A stretch of 39,790 nt of DNA. It comes from Micractinium sp. NFX-FRZ. Lineage: Eukaryota > Chlorophyta > Trebouxiophyceae > Chlorellales > Chlorellaceae. Both the position numbers and the translations under genes were made by a program. A model generated the notes under the pieces. It worked only from the letters and a program-made list of their open reading frames with translations, had not been told where the DNA came from and searched no databases. The stretch is from assembly GCA_029339195.1 (NCBI GenBank), contig JAPTJF010000529.1, forward strand, positions 1-39,790. The letters are read 5' to 3'. Positions within the stretch are counted from its first letter, which is position 1. Each line of letters opens with the position of its first letter. Shown piece after piece: positions 10,321 to 22,321 of the stretch.

Positions 10321-11032
10321 CTTTCCCAAGCCAGTCACTGGCCCAGCTTTTCCCCGGGATGACAGGTGCAGTACATGGCTTTTCCTGCCTCCCTTGGCAC
10401 AGACACCCTACCGTCTCAACCTGGCTAGCTTATGGGCATGCCTGGCCGTACATCCCACCGTGCACTGGACTGCGGTGGAGCAGCTTGTTGTGCGGCAGCG
10501 CAACGCTGACATAGCAAACATGGTAACAACCCGCCCCTCGACTACCCGCCGCCCCCCACCCCCGTCGGGCCCGCTCGCCTGCCCGCCCGCTCGCCTACCT
10601 TGGAGAGCGTGCTCTTGCCGGAGCCGTTCTTGCCCATGATGGCGTGCACCTCACCCTCCCGCACTGTCAGCGTCACACCCTTCAGAATCTGCTTGCCGGT
10701 GGAGGCAATCTTGGCCGTTAGGTCAGTCACCTCCAGCAGCACATCTCCCGCTGCCACGCGCACCACCAGTTGCCGCCGGCTGCCCGGCGCCGCCGCCACG
10801 GCCCGCCGCTGCTGCCACGGGCGGCCGCTGCTGCAGGCGAAGCTGCTGCTGCAGGGGACCCTGCAGGTTCCGACGGGGAGGGAATTAGGAGTGTTCGGGG
10901 AGCTAGGGAGATGCCACAGGCGAACTCTCCAACAAGCAGGACGTATCCCCTCACGGCGGAGGCGCGGGGAAACACACGCTGATGCTCCCGTTATCACTTG
11001 GCAGCGCACCTGCATACTGCGACTGCCGCCAT
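7819..11032 (-). CDS. SUFC: Plastid SufC, Fe-S cluster assembly ABC ATPase (ABCI6/NAP7 type)
   Basis: SufC is the ATPase of the SufBCD scaffold that builds iron-sulfur clusters in the chloroplast stroma. The eight-exon model (11032-11010, 10860-10599, 10140-10028, 9493-9361, 9028-8968, 8661-8581, 8311-8214, 7953-7819) gives 301 residues. The N terminus is rich in Ala, Arg and Ser, consistent with a transit peptide of about 45 residues. Walker A is GKNGSGKST near residue 84. The SufC-specific [20 protein letters not shown] holds the ABC signature, followed by Walker [19 protein letters not shown] and the H-loop in MVTHY. The C terminus [19 protein letters not shown] is typical of the family. 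The ATG lies in a short first exon in good context (AACATGGCG). Three in-frame CTGCAG acceptors precede exon 2. Several introns carry decayed copies of neighbouring exon ends. Confidence 0.95.
8089..8131 (-). repeat. Copy of SufC exon 7 donor end inside the following intron
   Basis: 43 bases match 8210-8252 with five differences at a distance of 121 bp. The original codes [12 protein letters not shown] and the GT donor; the copy keeps the donor and most of the coding pattern. Confidence 0.85.
8704..8741 (-). repeat. Copy of SufC exon 6 acceptor end inside the preceding intron
   Basis: This segment resembles 8629-8666, the acceptor and first codons of the exon coding [12 protein letters not shown], at a distance of 75 bp. 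The copy reads [11 protein letters not shown] on the minus strand. Confidence 0.7.
10191..10223 (-). repeat. Copy of SufC exon 3 acceptor end inside the preceding intron
   Basis: The segment matches 10121-10153 (acceptor plus codons for VLVGHPD) at an offset of 70 bp, with several substitutions. Confidence 0.75.
10292..10320. repeat. Homopolymer of 29 G (C on the SufC sense strand)
   Basis: An uninterrupted G run lies inside SufC intron 2. Its true length is unreliable because long homopolymers are prone to sequencing and assembly error. Confidence 0.95.
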
Positions 11033-11253
11033 GTTTCTGTCTGTGGCAAGACCCTCGATTCGGCGCGCTCGGCGGGAAGCAGGCGACAGTAAAGAACGGA
11101 AGTCACGCTTGGAAATTACAATGCGTCGAGGATCGCGCCGAAGTTCCGCCTGAGCAGGATAGGCTCCACCGCTGGGGTGGCGCCAAGCGTGCAGCAGCTG
11201 AGGCCGGCCTCGTTACATGTCCTTGACACAATGATAGGGGGCTCCTCCTGTTG

Positions 11254-11258
11254 TTACA
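11254..11258 (-). terminator. Candidate TGTAA polyadenylation signal for MON2
   Basis: TGTAA on the minus strand 43 nt past the MON2 stop; a second copy lies at 11213-11217. The space to the SufC start codon downstream is only 269 bp, so the signal must lie in this stretch. Confidence 0.35.
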
Positions 11259-11301
11259 TGACGTCATATCACTGGCTGGTTGTACAAACACATCCTGGTG
11301 C

Positions 11302-14300
11302 TTACAGGGACTCGCCGATGCTGCTGCTCCGCCGGCTGCCCGCTGCTCTGCCCGCCCCACCCTGGAAGCTGGCCTGCCGGCTGGGCAGCGCCGGCAGCGG
11401 CACCCCCAGGCCCAGCTCGGCGCCCGCCAACAGCAGCACGTCGCGCACCATCTCCCGCACACGCGGCTCCTTGCAGGTGATGCAGCCGCAGAGGGAGCTG
11501 TAGAGCAGCAGCAGGTGGGTGCGCTCGCGTCCGCGGGCATGCACCTCGGGACGGGAGCGCAAGTTGCGCACCATCTGCACGGAGGGCCACATTGCGGGGC
11601 AATGCGCTCAAAACCAGATTGAGATCCATGCCAGACCACAGGCAGACAGAGAGCAGGAAACTACCCGCCCAATTTCCACCCAGCCGCCTCCATGACCCGT
11701 CATAACATACACCGTACCCTCCCCTCCCTGCCCACCTGTGTGAGGAACTCGGAGGGCGGCAGCGCAGCATCCGCCACTGCAGGTGCCAGCGTCATGCTGG
11801 CCAGCACCTCCAGGATGCACAGCACCTCGTCCAGCCGGATGCGCCCCGGCCCAGACAGGGTGCTGCAGGCAGGGGGAGGAAAGGGCGCAGCATTCAGTGC
11901 CGGTGTAACAGCCTCATCTAGACTGCACACAGCCTGGACCAGACAAGGCCCTGGAGGCAGGGGGGGGGGGAAGAGGGAGGATTGAAGGAGAGGGAAAGCG
12001 GAGTTGAGTCCAGGATGCACAGCAACCCATGCAGGCGGGTGCACCCAGGAATCATGCTGCAGGGAGCGAGGAGAGCGGCAGGCAAACCTGCAGGGCTCAG
12101 ACTGGCTGAGCAGACCAAGTTATAGTAACCAGCCCGGCACGCAGGGAGCCATCCTCTTGGCCCTGGATAACAATGCACCCCCCTAGCAATCTACAGTTTC
12201 CTGGCCAAGCTCTGCAAGCGTGAACAGAACTGACCTGCCAGCGGGTGCGGGCATCGCTGCCCGTGCCTGGTCCTCGGCATAGGCCCGCAGAACAGCGTCG
12301 CAGCGTGCCATGAACACCGGCAGCGCCAGGCGCGACACCTCCAGCAGGCACCCATCTGGGTCAGCAGTGCCGCGACTGCCGCTGCCACGTGAGCACAGCA
12401 CGTACATCTTGCGGATGCAGACGTGCGCAAAGTTGCTGCTTGTGGTGGCCTGCAGGGTGTAGGATGTGGGCACCATAGAGGGGGCACAGCATGAACCGCT
12501 GTACAGGGAGGCGTGCGTCTCAGCCAGGCGGGGACTACGGGTGCAAGCGAGATGCCCTGCAACACGAGAAAGCAGAGAATCTACCCTGTGGGCCCAGCCA
12601 GCCACTCCAGCCGCCTACCCACCTGTGGTACGCTCAGCTCGCGGGGCCGCAGGGCGCCGCCATCCACCGTGCCAATCAGCCGCTGCTTCATGTCTGTGGG
12701 CGCCGACCCACACTGCGTCAGCACCACGTCTGTCAGGCAGTCCAGCACAGCCACCTCCAGCTCAGCATCCTGGCGCGCTTGCTGCGGATTGAGAGGCGCA
12801 GGTGCCGCAGCCCCCGCCAGCGTCACTGGTGCCGCTGATGCTGCTCCAGCTGCTGCTGAGGCGGCGGCAGTTGAGGCGCCCTCTGCCACCACCCCGCTGG
12901 TGACTTCCTGCCCCTGACTGCCAGACCGGGTGCGGTGGTGGCTGCTGGTGGAAGTCCCGTCGTGCATTAAGCTGATATCTGAGGCTGCAGAGGCCATGTA
13001 GGCATGGCTGCCTGGGTGCGCTGCCGCCAGCACGTTGGCACCCAGCAGAAACGTTTCAAAGGCATCTGCCACTGCCTCCCAGCTAGCTGCCGTGTTCTCT
13101 CCCGCCGCTGCAGCTGCAGACAGTGCAGGCAGCCCTGCTGGCACAGCCACATTGAAGGCCTGTGCGCTGACGCGCCACAGGCTCTCATGGTAGACAATGT
13201 ACCGCACCTGCAGCGCAGGGCGAGAACCAGAACATCATTGAGCGTAACAGTCTTGTCCCGGCTGCACAACCATGCTTCAGCAATGCCACACTGTTTTTCA
13301 GGTGATGACCCGAACCTGTGCAACACCAGGCAACCTGATATCACTATCCCCTGCTCACTCGCAGCCCGCACTTACCTCCATGCAGCGGGCCAGCCCGCTG
13401 ACGACCGAGGCAAATGTGGTGGCCCGCACCCCCATCGGGGCATCCACATACACTGCCACCAGCCTGTCAATGACCTGCACACACACAGTGACACAGGGCA
13501 GGCAGGCAGCCAACCATCTTGGGCTGGGTCGTCAGCAACAGTGCACCACAGGGCAGGCTTGCGCACGGGTGCCAAGCAAAACTTCCTGTGCCTCACCTTC
13601 TCCAGGAAGGCCGAGGTGAGAGCAAATCGGGCCTGCGCCACCTGCCCGGGCGGCTGCTTCACAGTGCCGCTGTTGTGCTGCATCAGGCTAGCACTGCCGC
13701 CGTTGGCAAGCTCAGCAGCACTGACGTTGGCCTGTGGCTGCGGAGAGCCTGCTCCATTCGGCATGGCTGGTGGCTCGGCAGGGATGCTGAACTGGTGCTG
13801 GGCGGCAGTAGCTGCAGCCGCACGCTCGGCAGCCTCATGCTGCTGCTCCTGCCACTGCTCAATGACGTGCTCGGGGCGCAGCAGGCGTACAATGCTGTAG
13901 ATGTACTCAGGGTAAAGCTGCAGGTAGGGTGAGTTGGTGGAAGAGTGGAGGAGGGTGCAGGTTGGTTACTTTGCAAAGGTGCAGGAACCTGGGGTACATC
14001 TGCACAAAAGAAGCACGTCATGTGCCTCAGAGCTTGACGCAATGGTCACCTTCTGCCCCCTGCCCCCAAAGATGCGTGCGTTCATACACCATTCTGTGCC
14101 TGGCTGCCACCAACCTGCGGCAGGTGCGTGGGCGCCAGCTTGGGCAGCATGGCCAGGGCCGCCTTCTGCACGGGCGGCATGCCCATCACCACCTGGTGTG
14201 CGCTGTTGGCTGCATCATCCTCTGCACGTGTGAAGGGGATGCAAGACCATGCAGTTGCCTTGTTGACACCTGCTGGAAAGATGCATAGTTGCATATCCCA

Positions 14301-17300
14301 GAAAGAACAGCCAGAGAAATGCGCTGCTGTAGCTGGCCCAAGTGCCTCATCATTCAATGCCCAGCGGCCGCTCGCACCTGACCAGGGGTTGCGGCTGAAC
14401 TTCTCTACCCACAGGAACACCTGGGCAGTGTCATCCGCATCAAACCGCGAGCGCAGGGTGGCATACAGCTGGCCGATGAGCGACAGCAGCTCCGTGCGCG
14501 CCTGCAGGGCAACATCAAGCAAGGAGGTTAGACCAGGAGTGAGCGGAACCGGAACATGCTGATGACCCCCCTTCCCCACCCCCGCAGCTCAGCCTCACAG
14601 CATGCACATTGCAGTTCAAGATCAAGGCATGCATTGGGCAGTGGGCGCGTAGCTGGAGCCTACTGGCAAAAACAGGTTGGGCTACCCACCGAGAGCGGCA
14701 CCATGCAGGAGGGGCTGGTGGCGGCCTCCACGCCCACGCCCAGAGCGCGCACAGCACGCTTCCACATCGCTGGAGACACAATGTCGGTGATGGCACCATG
14801 CGCTTGCAGCACCGCTGACAGAAGGGTGATGGCTGCCAGCGCCACCTCCTTGCGGCCGCCTGCCATGCTCGATTCTACCACTACCATCATCTCCTCCCAG
14901 CCGGCTGCAGATGCGTAGCAGACAGCAGCAGGCGCACGGTGGCAGTCTTGGGGGCTACAGCATAGCGCCAAACGCTGCAATCGTGACCCCACATTGACAG
15001 CCCCAGGGCCAACTAGCGCGGAGCCAACTAGCGCGTATTGTATGTTGCCCCCATTGGCAGCCGGAGCCAACTAGCCCGGGGGCAACAACAACAGCCCAGC
15101 GCAAGCCTGTACATGCATTGTCCCTCAGCACAGCGCTTGCTGTTGCCATCAAATCCAGGCAGCACAGCCAGGACAGCTCCCCGGCTTGCCTGCCACTCGG
15201 TCCATGCCCACGATGGCAGGCAGGTGGCCCCGCAGCAGGCGTGCCATGCCTCCCAGTGCGATGACCACCGTCTCGTCCCACTGCTTCTGCTCTGAGTTGC
15301 GCGAGTGGTGCACCATCATGCGCACCTCCTTGCCGCGTGACTGGCCCAGCAGCATGGACTCAGCCTGCGGGTGGCGGCATAGGAAAAGTAGGCTTCCAGG
15401 GCTCTCAGCCGGACAGGTTGGCAGGAAAGCAGGCATGGACTGACAGCAAGGCACAAGCAAAAGGCCAGGGCTACACCAGAAGCACTACACACAGCCGTCC
15501 TCCTTTGCATACCCCTGTTACACAAAAAGAATGAGCGCACCTCGTCACGGCTGGCTGTGGCGGACATGAGGTAGGCGTGGCGCAGCAGCGGGAAGAGCAT
15601 CTCCCACAGGCACTGCTCCCAGAGCGCGCGGGAGAGGCGGGGCCCCTGGTTGACCACGACGGCAAACAGGGTGCGCACACCGCTGTTGCGCACCTCGGGC
15701 CGCGCGTCCTGGCTGACCACCTGCCGCAGCAGTGAGAGAGGGGCAGTGGAAGGTCAGGGGCAGCTATACACGGAGCCAGCATGCTGGGCAGTCATGGATG
15801 CATGCAGGTAGCCTGTATTGCAGGTGCCTTGGGCACCCAAGGGAAATTGAATGCAGCTGGTCACCTGCAGAGCCAGGAAGATCATCTGCAGCAGCTCCTC
15901 CGACTGGGCAGATGACAGGCTGGCTGCCAGCTGGCCGCGCTTGTTGGTGGGGCTTGCCGTGTCCTCCTCTCCTTCGCTCTCCTCTGCCTCGGCAGGCAGC
16001 GGGAGCGACACCGCCGCCTCCACCTCTGTGTCTGACTCCTCATCGGCCCCAGCTGCCGCCGCCGCAGCAGCTGCCGCCGCCACCGCAGGCCCCACACTGT
16101 TGAGGCGCGCCACGCTGCCTGACGGCGCAACCTTGCCAAACAGGTCTGCAGCGTTCCAGAGCAGGCTGATGGTGGTCAGGCTGACATTCACATCGGCCTG
16201 CTGGCTGCTGAACAGCACCGCCACCTCCAGGCACCGCTTCAGGCGTGCAAAGGGCATGGCTGTCATGTAGTCGCTGCAGGTGAGCTGCAGGCTCTGGAAT
16301 GCCAAGTTGATCGCATCTGCCTCCTCAGTAGACGGCACAGCAGCCAGCAGGCGGAACACCGGCGTCCAACCATCCGACAGGTGCTCGCCATGGCGCTGCA
16401 GGGCAGTTGGAGCAGCACGGCAGCATAAAGTCGGGGGAGAACAAGTGTGCAACAGGCCGCGGGACCACGGAAACTATCGGACATGGGGTGATGCTTGTGC
16501 TGTAAAAACTACGAGGCCAGTGACGTCATCAGCACCTCACCGACCTGCAGCACGCTGAGCAGCACGCGCAGCACACCGAGCCGCACGTCCCGCTCCTTGT
16601 CGGCGTACAGCGCCTCCAGCGCCACGAGCAGCATGTGCTCCACGCCCCCTGTGCTGTCGCTGGGAGATGCCAGGTCGCTGATTAGTGCCGACGAGGATGC
16701 CGCAACAGCGTCGCCCTGCGAGGGCAGCCCAAGGCTGCCCAGGGCGCCGGCAATGGCGCGGCCCAGAGCCTCAATGGCGGCAGCGCGCACTGGGGGCTTG
16801 GGGTCGTCAATCACCTCCAGTACGTGGCTGCAACAGCCGGGATTGAGTTGCAAGAGCACAAGTGAGCCAACTATAGCAGGGCTTGAAAGCGAACGTGAGC
16901 ACCAAAGCTAACACAGCACAAGCGAGACAGAACACAACAAGCTCATGCACATGCATAATTGAATACACAGAGGCATAGGCAAGCGCGTTGACACAGACCA
17001 CCCAAGCCCTCCCAAACTGCCAAACGGGCATGCACACCTCAAAAAGATGGCCCACAGGTCATAGATGCGATTGGTGTTGTACAGCAGCACCTCCACCATG
17101 CGGTTGAGCGCAAACAGCTTGGGCGCTTGCCCCACAGCTGTGGCCGTGCCAGCAGCCGGGACGTTGCGCATGCTGACATCGCGCAAGCCCGATAGCAGGC
17201 TGACCACTGCCTCGCGGCTCATGTCCCGGGTGCACTCAAACAGCTGGGAGGCGGCAGCTGCCAGGATGATAAGGTCGCTGGACATGGCGGACTCGTCGCT

Positions 17301-20300
17301 CTGGGCCGACACCTCCTGCAGCAGCACACGGGGAGGCAACAGCTTTCAATGCTCAGTGTGACAAGTCAGCCGTGCAGATGACCCTGCAACTGCTGGGCGA
17401 GCTGTTGGGCATCCATACATTCACACTCTGTTCCTACATGCACATGGGCCGCCTGTGCTAAGGACCGGTTGTGCTCGGGGCTGTGCTGCACAGCCCAACC
17501 GACCAGCCCTGCTTGCCTGGGTGGTGGTGCGCGGCGACTGCAGGATGCGGTCCAGCGTGTTCATTGTCTCCAGCACCAGCGCCCATGCAGGCCCCAGCAC
17601 ATTGCTCAGGCGGTGCGCAATATTGAACAGCGTGCGCATGGACTGCACGTTCTTGGGCGCCAGCACAAGCCCGGGCTCGGCAGAAACCTCGCCGCCACCT
17701 GCTGCTGCTCCCACTGTGCTGCTGCGCGGACTGGCCAGCCGGTCTATTGCTCCCACTGAGGCACCGCCATGTAGAGCGTCAGCATCGCCACCCGCCCCCT
17801 CAGAGGCACTGGACAGCGCAAACTCGCAGAGGTTGGCCAGGAAGGCGTCCCGCGGCTCCAGCAGCGGCAAGTTGCCGCAGGCTTGGGTGAACACTTGGTA
17901 GCCCTGCACAGGGTCAGTGTGGTTGACATGAGCATGCCTGCCCTTCCGCATGCCCAGGAGCACATCGCCATGAACACAGGAGCTGAACTCGTGTGCGCAG
18001 GTGCTGGAAGTGCACACGCTGCCGCGTACTCAGCCACCTGGCGCAGAAGATCCCTCCCCACCCACCTTGAGCAGCTGCAGCACCACCTCCTCTCCTGAGG
18101 AGCGCTGCAGCAGCTGGCTGATGGCCGCCAGCAGGCCGCGCCAAGTCTTCTCCACCATGGCCTTGCACACCTCCACCTCCACACGCTCCACTGCAGCAAG
18201 GTGAGGCGTGAGATGACATGCACGCAGTTTGGCTCTTCTTAAGGCTGCTGTACAAGCATCAAGCAGACCAGTGTTGAGCTCCAACACGTCACTTCTGCAG
18301 CTATGCCAAGGGGGAAGCCGGATGAGAAGCAACCCAGCCCACGCCCTCAACCCAACCCACCCACCTGATCCCGGGCCCTTGCTCAGCGCGTCAGGCACAG
18401 CGCCCCTCTGGTCCACCGCCATGTCTGTCAGCTTCTCCACGCTGCCCATGAACACCAACAGCGAGTCAATGGCCAGCATGCTAAGGTAGCCACGCTGCAT
18501 CTGCTGTGGGGCCGCCTCAAAGTCGGTGTCAAGCGCCCAGTCCTTCCCTGCGCAGGAGCAGGCGCAAGCACGGGCAGCAAACCCAGGTTGACAGGAAGCC
18601 AGAAAAAGAAAATGCATGGGCGGAGGAGGAGACATTGCGCAGCTCATTGCCGACAAGACAACGCCGTGGGCCAGCACCCAGCATGCAGATGCCAGGGTGC
18701 CCACCTGCGGTCTTGTCGCTGTAGAGCCCTGCCACCACATCCAGCGGCGGGTCGTCCTCCGGGTCCTTGTTCACCGCCTTGAGAGTGGCGTCCACCACCT
18801 CGCCGGCTGTGCGGCACAGCGCCTGCAGGCATGTGTGAATCAGGGGTCCTTGCCAGCTTGCTGCTGCGATGCATGCCCGATCAGGGCACTATGCCTTCCT
18901 TCTCAAGGGACCCTAGCATCCTGACTGCCCAGCACCATGCACAGGCGTCGCACAGCAGATTCGGCGTGCCCACCTGCACGGCATCCAGCTTGCGCTCCAC
19001 CGACATGTCATACGTTGCAAATAGGTGGTAGGCCAGCAGAGGGTCGCCCAGCAGCTGGCGGACTAGCTGCATGAGCGCGATGCGCTGAAAGAGCGGGTAC
19101 TTGGGGGCCATGCCTACAGTGAGGGCAGGAGGAGTGCAAGGTAAGGCACACAGACGGGCGCAACACAGTGGGCAGTGTATAGCGCAGCACAGGGAAAGGC
19201 AGACAGGCATTGCACACTGAAAAGGCAGAGCACATTGAGACGCACAGAGAGAGAAATGGGAACCTCCCGAACTCAATGCCACGTCACCTGCCAGCAGCGC
19301 CTGCACCAGGGTGCCGCTGCGTGGGCCCAGCAGCGGGTAATAGCTGCGCAGCAGCGTGCGCGCCAGGCGCAGCAGCGCACGGAAGGTGGAGAAGTTTGTG
19401 GTGGCAAAAGAGGCGCCGGCAGCACCCGCGTCCAGGTGGTCCTGCAGCTGCGCCTGAATGAGCTGCGTCATGCGCACCGCCAGCGCGTTCTGGAAAGGCG
19501 GCAGCTGGCGGAAGACGGCGGAGGAGTTGATGAGCACAAAGTCCAGCAGCTCCAGCACAAAGGTGCGGGGCAGGGAGGGGGACTTGAGCCAGAGGGGCGG
19601 CGCGCCTACAGGTTGGGATGCAGTGGTGGGCGCATGGAAGGGAGGGCAGCAAGGGCAGCAAGAGGGTGAGAAGGGCAGGAGACGTTCTTGTTGCGGTGCC
19701 GGGCGTGCATGATGCGCACGCCGCTGCACATGTTACGCAACCAGGGCCGACGATGCAGCTAGCACACAAGGAAGTTTGCAATTGTGCCAAGTGTGGTACC
19801 GTTACAGACAAGCCAGCTGTTTGAACACGCAACACCTCCCAGCTCGTCACTTGCCCCTCCATCCCCCACCCGCTCACCAGACGCAATGTTGCACAGGTCT
19901 TCCACCAGCTTCTGCGCCGCTGCAGCCGCACCGCTAGGCGCACCCCCGCCCCCATCACCCTCACCGCTGCCGTCTCCGCCCGCCGCCTGCAGGCCCTGCA
20001 GCTCCGCCTCAACATCTACATAGCTGAGCACCAGGGCCACCGCCTGGCGCACAGTAGCTGCTGCGGTGGTCAACACCGCATCCTTGTGCCCCTTCTTGTT
20101 CGTCAGTCGCAGGCAGACGCCCAACACCGCGCCGATCTGCTCCTCTGTGCACGGCCGCAGCGGCGACTGCAGGAGCGTCAGTGCGGTCTGCAGCGTCTTC
20201 AGCTGTACATTCTCATCTGTGTTGCGGTCCACCTTGCCCAGCATGGCCACCACCGCCTCGGATGCTTCTGCCGGCAGCGCGTGGTTGGCAATCAGGTTCT

Positions 20301-20851
20301 GCGTGATGGCCAGTGCGCGGCTCTTCAGCTTGTCGCTCTTGGTGTCCAGGCTGAGCTGCAGCGGGCGCAGCACCTCCTGCGGGAGGGGAGCAGGGGGGCG
20401 AGGGCCGTGCGGGAGACGGGCGGGCGGATGGGCATGTTGGGTGGTGAGGGGTGCGTGTGGAGGCTGGGGGAGTGGCGTGAGGGCAGGCAAGCCTGAGTCT
20501 GGGTGGCGCACCATCCAGGGGACGAGCTGGCAGGGCCAAGGCGACAATACCTGTGCAACCCAAGGGCAGCGCGGATGTGCAAGGCAACATGCATGGCGGC
20601 GGCAGAAGGCGGGCTGGGCGCCCTACCCTGCGGGCGAGCAAGCTCCCCCGCCTCACCTCATAGTGTGTCTTGATCTGGTTCATGGGGTCTGGCGCCTCAC
20701 CACAGCTGCGGACCTTCAGAAGGGTGCGCTCTGCTGCATCCTTCACCGCCTGCTGCTCTGCTGAGCCCGTGAAGAACCCGGCAAGCCCCTCCTTGCTGCG
20801 GGCCTCCTGGGCCAGCTGCCGGAACTCCTGCTCCAGTGCTTGCAGCGCCAT
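11302..20851 (-). CDS. MON2: MON2 homolog, Golgi/endosome trafficking scaffold
   Basis: MON2 is a large Sec7-related scaffold without the catalytic Sec7 domain that acts at the trans-Golgi and endosomes. The 22-exon model sums to 1825 residues, close to plant MON2 (about 1650). The N-terminal DCB region is clear: MALQALEQEFRQLAQEA, VKDAAERTLLKVRS, NVQLKTLQTALTLLQSPL and TAAATVRQAVALVLSYVD. SLPRTFVLELLDFVL follows. The middle has YQVFTQACGNLPLLEPRDAF and the hallmark APKNVQSMRTLFNIAHRL then NVLGPAWALVLETMNTLDR. The C-terminal half has DVNVSLTTISLLWNAADLF, ARPEVRNSGVRTLFAVVV and VHHSRNSEQKQWDETVVI, as in plant MON2. The last exon ends in a Ser/Arg-rich tail. Two introns (after exons 8 and 13) have GC donors. 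Exon 11 carries an Ala run and an acidic stretch. The ATG matches the plant MON2 start; upstream in-frame codons lack an ATG. Confidence 0.94.
11915..12068 (-). repeat. Two decayed copies of the MON2 exon 21 acceptor region
   Basis: The segment 12009-12068 resembles 11809-11880, the start of exon 21 (LSGPGRIRLDEVLCIL) with its CTGCAG acceptor. A more diverged second copy lies at about 11918-11968. Both sit in the intron just upstream of the exon, and the first still ends in GTGCATCCTGG. Confidence 0.65.
14993..15087. repeat. Short tandem duplications in MON2 intron 13
   Basis: GCCAACTAGCGCG occurs at 15008 and 15023, and a variant at 15066. The blocks starting CATTGACAGCC (14993) and CATTGGCAGCC (15053) form a larger unit with an offset of 60 bp. 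The repeats lie in the intron whose donor is GC. Confidence 0.8.
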
Positions 20852-22321
20852 CTTGTCGCTAGCTTGATTCTTGAAAGGTTTCTGAGACTGCCCAGACAAG
20901 GCCCACAGCAGCTCTTGGCACTGCAGGCACGGGGACGGGCCAGGCGATTCGAGGCAGGCGATTCGAGGGGCACGCGGCGGCGCCGCCCCGTCAGTGGGGC
21001 GACGAGCAGCAGCTACGGCCTGCGGCTGCCTGGCGCAGCGCTGCGCGAGAAACCTGGACCCACTTCACTGGCATTGCCTGCCACGGGCAGTTTTGAGCTC
21101 ATAGGGGGCCAAGCAGCTGCGGAGCGATCTCCAAGCCCAGCCGGGCTCCCGCACAGTCGCTGCCACCGCTTCCGGGCTTTCGCGTTTGTGCTAGTCTCAC
21201 CGAGCAGCTGTGCCTGCCCGCGTGTCTGCAGTGACAGAGCTGCGGTCAGCGCTAGCTGCCGTGAGCGCTCAGCGGGAGAGATGAAGCATGGTGCGTGTAC
21301 AACCGCAGCACGTGTCGTGAAGAAGCGGCGATCCGAGAAAACGGCCTCCGCCGCAGGAGCGGTGGTAGCGGCATGCTGTGGCGCTGCGCCTCCTCTGCGG
21401 CTGCCTGGTGCCCAGGCATGTCTGCCGCACAGCACCATCTGCTGCAAATTATGGCGAAATCTGCCTCATCTTGAAGATTGTTTCACGAGCCAACACCCTT
21501 CTGACATCCCCCGACTGCAGCCCCTCGATTCCTTACCGCAGCGCTTCCGCCTGCTCATGTGAACACGTGCTAGTGTATCGTGATCGGTCAGGATGTGAGG
21601 GTCCACATGCATTTATAACAATTACTCGGAGCACACGGGATGGCTCAACACCTCCTCAAGAGGGCCAGCAGGCCACTCTTGATTGCAGTACTCCATCAGC
21701 TGTGCCTCCTCTCTCTTCTCCAACGCCAGGTGTCAAGTTATGAATTGCCACCTTAATTGTTTGCATGCACCACAGTCCTCCTCTGCTGCCATGCATCCCC
21801 TCTGCTGGGCTGCCGTCGCGACGTGCAGCAGCAGCACCGGATGCAGTGCTGCTGGCAAGGCACTATGACGACGGGGGTCGCGCCATGTCATCCTGCTCCA
21901 GAGGTTGAGATCATCCATGGTGCCACTGACTTTGGTGCACACAGATCTGACCAGCCTTCTGAAAGCGAGCTTGTTTTTTTTACAAAAGGAGGCAGCTTTC
22001 GCACGGCACTCTAGCGGCGGCCTCCCCTCACTGTTCTCGCACTCTTTGAGAAAGAGTCTCGGAGCACTGAGCTGCAGCCGATTCCGCTGCCCGTGGGCCG
22101 CTTCGGTGGTGGCGCCCGTCGCCGAGGTCGTCGGCTGCCTGTGTGCTCCCCCGCTCTCCCCTGTCCATCGCAATGCAGCGGCCAGCAGGCAAGTAGCGTG
22201 CGGTGGCCGCTGGACTGGGTCTGGGTCTGGGTGCTTACGCTGCCACCGCCACGCCCACATCCCCTGCCCTTGGCCAGGCCCGTTCGGGGGCAAGGCAAGT
22301 GCCGTGCCCTGATTCACACTT
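20852..22321. promoter_or_regulatory. Intergenic region between divergent MON2 and LSD1-like genes
   Basis: The 1.47-kb gap holds the promoters of two genes transcribed outward. A 194-codon minus frame (21733-22317) and a plus frame overlapping MON2 exon 1 (20840-21562) are open, but neither shows a recognisable motif or a convincing splice pattern. I treat both as unsupported. Confidence 0.45.

Noticed and set aside
20852..20899. Longer MON2 start at 20899
   Set aside because: The codon there is TTG, not ATG; plant MON2 proteins begin at the MAL motif encoded at 20851.
20840..21562. 240-codon plus-strand open frame
   Set aside because: It overlaps MON2 exon 1 on the opposite strand, shows no motif and has the composition of a GC-rich shadow frame.
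21733..22317. 194-codon minus-strand open frame upstream of the LSD1-like gene
   Set aside because: No recognisable domain, no splice support; ends immediately before the LSD1-like start. Left as unsupported intergenic sequence.
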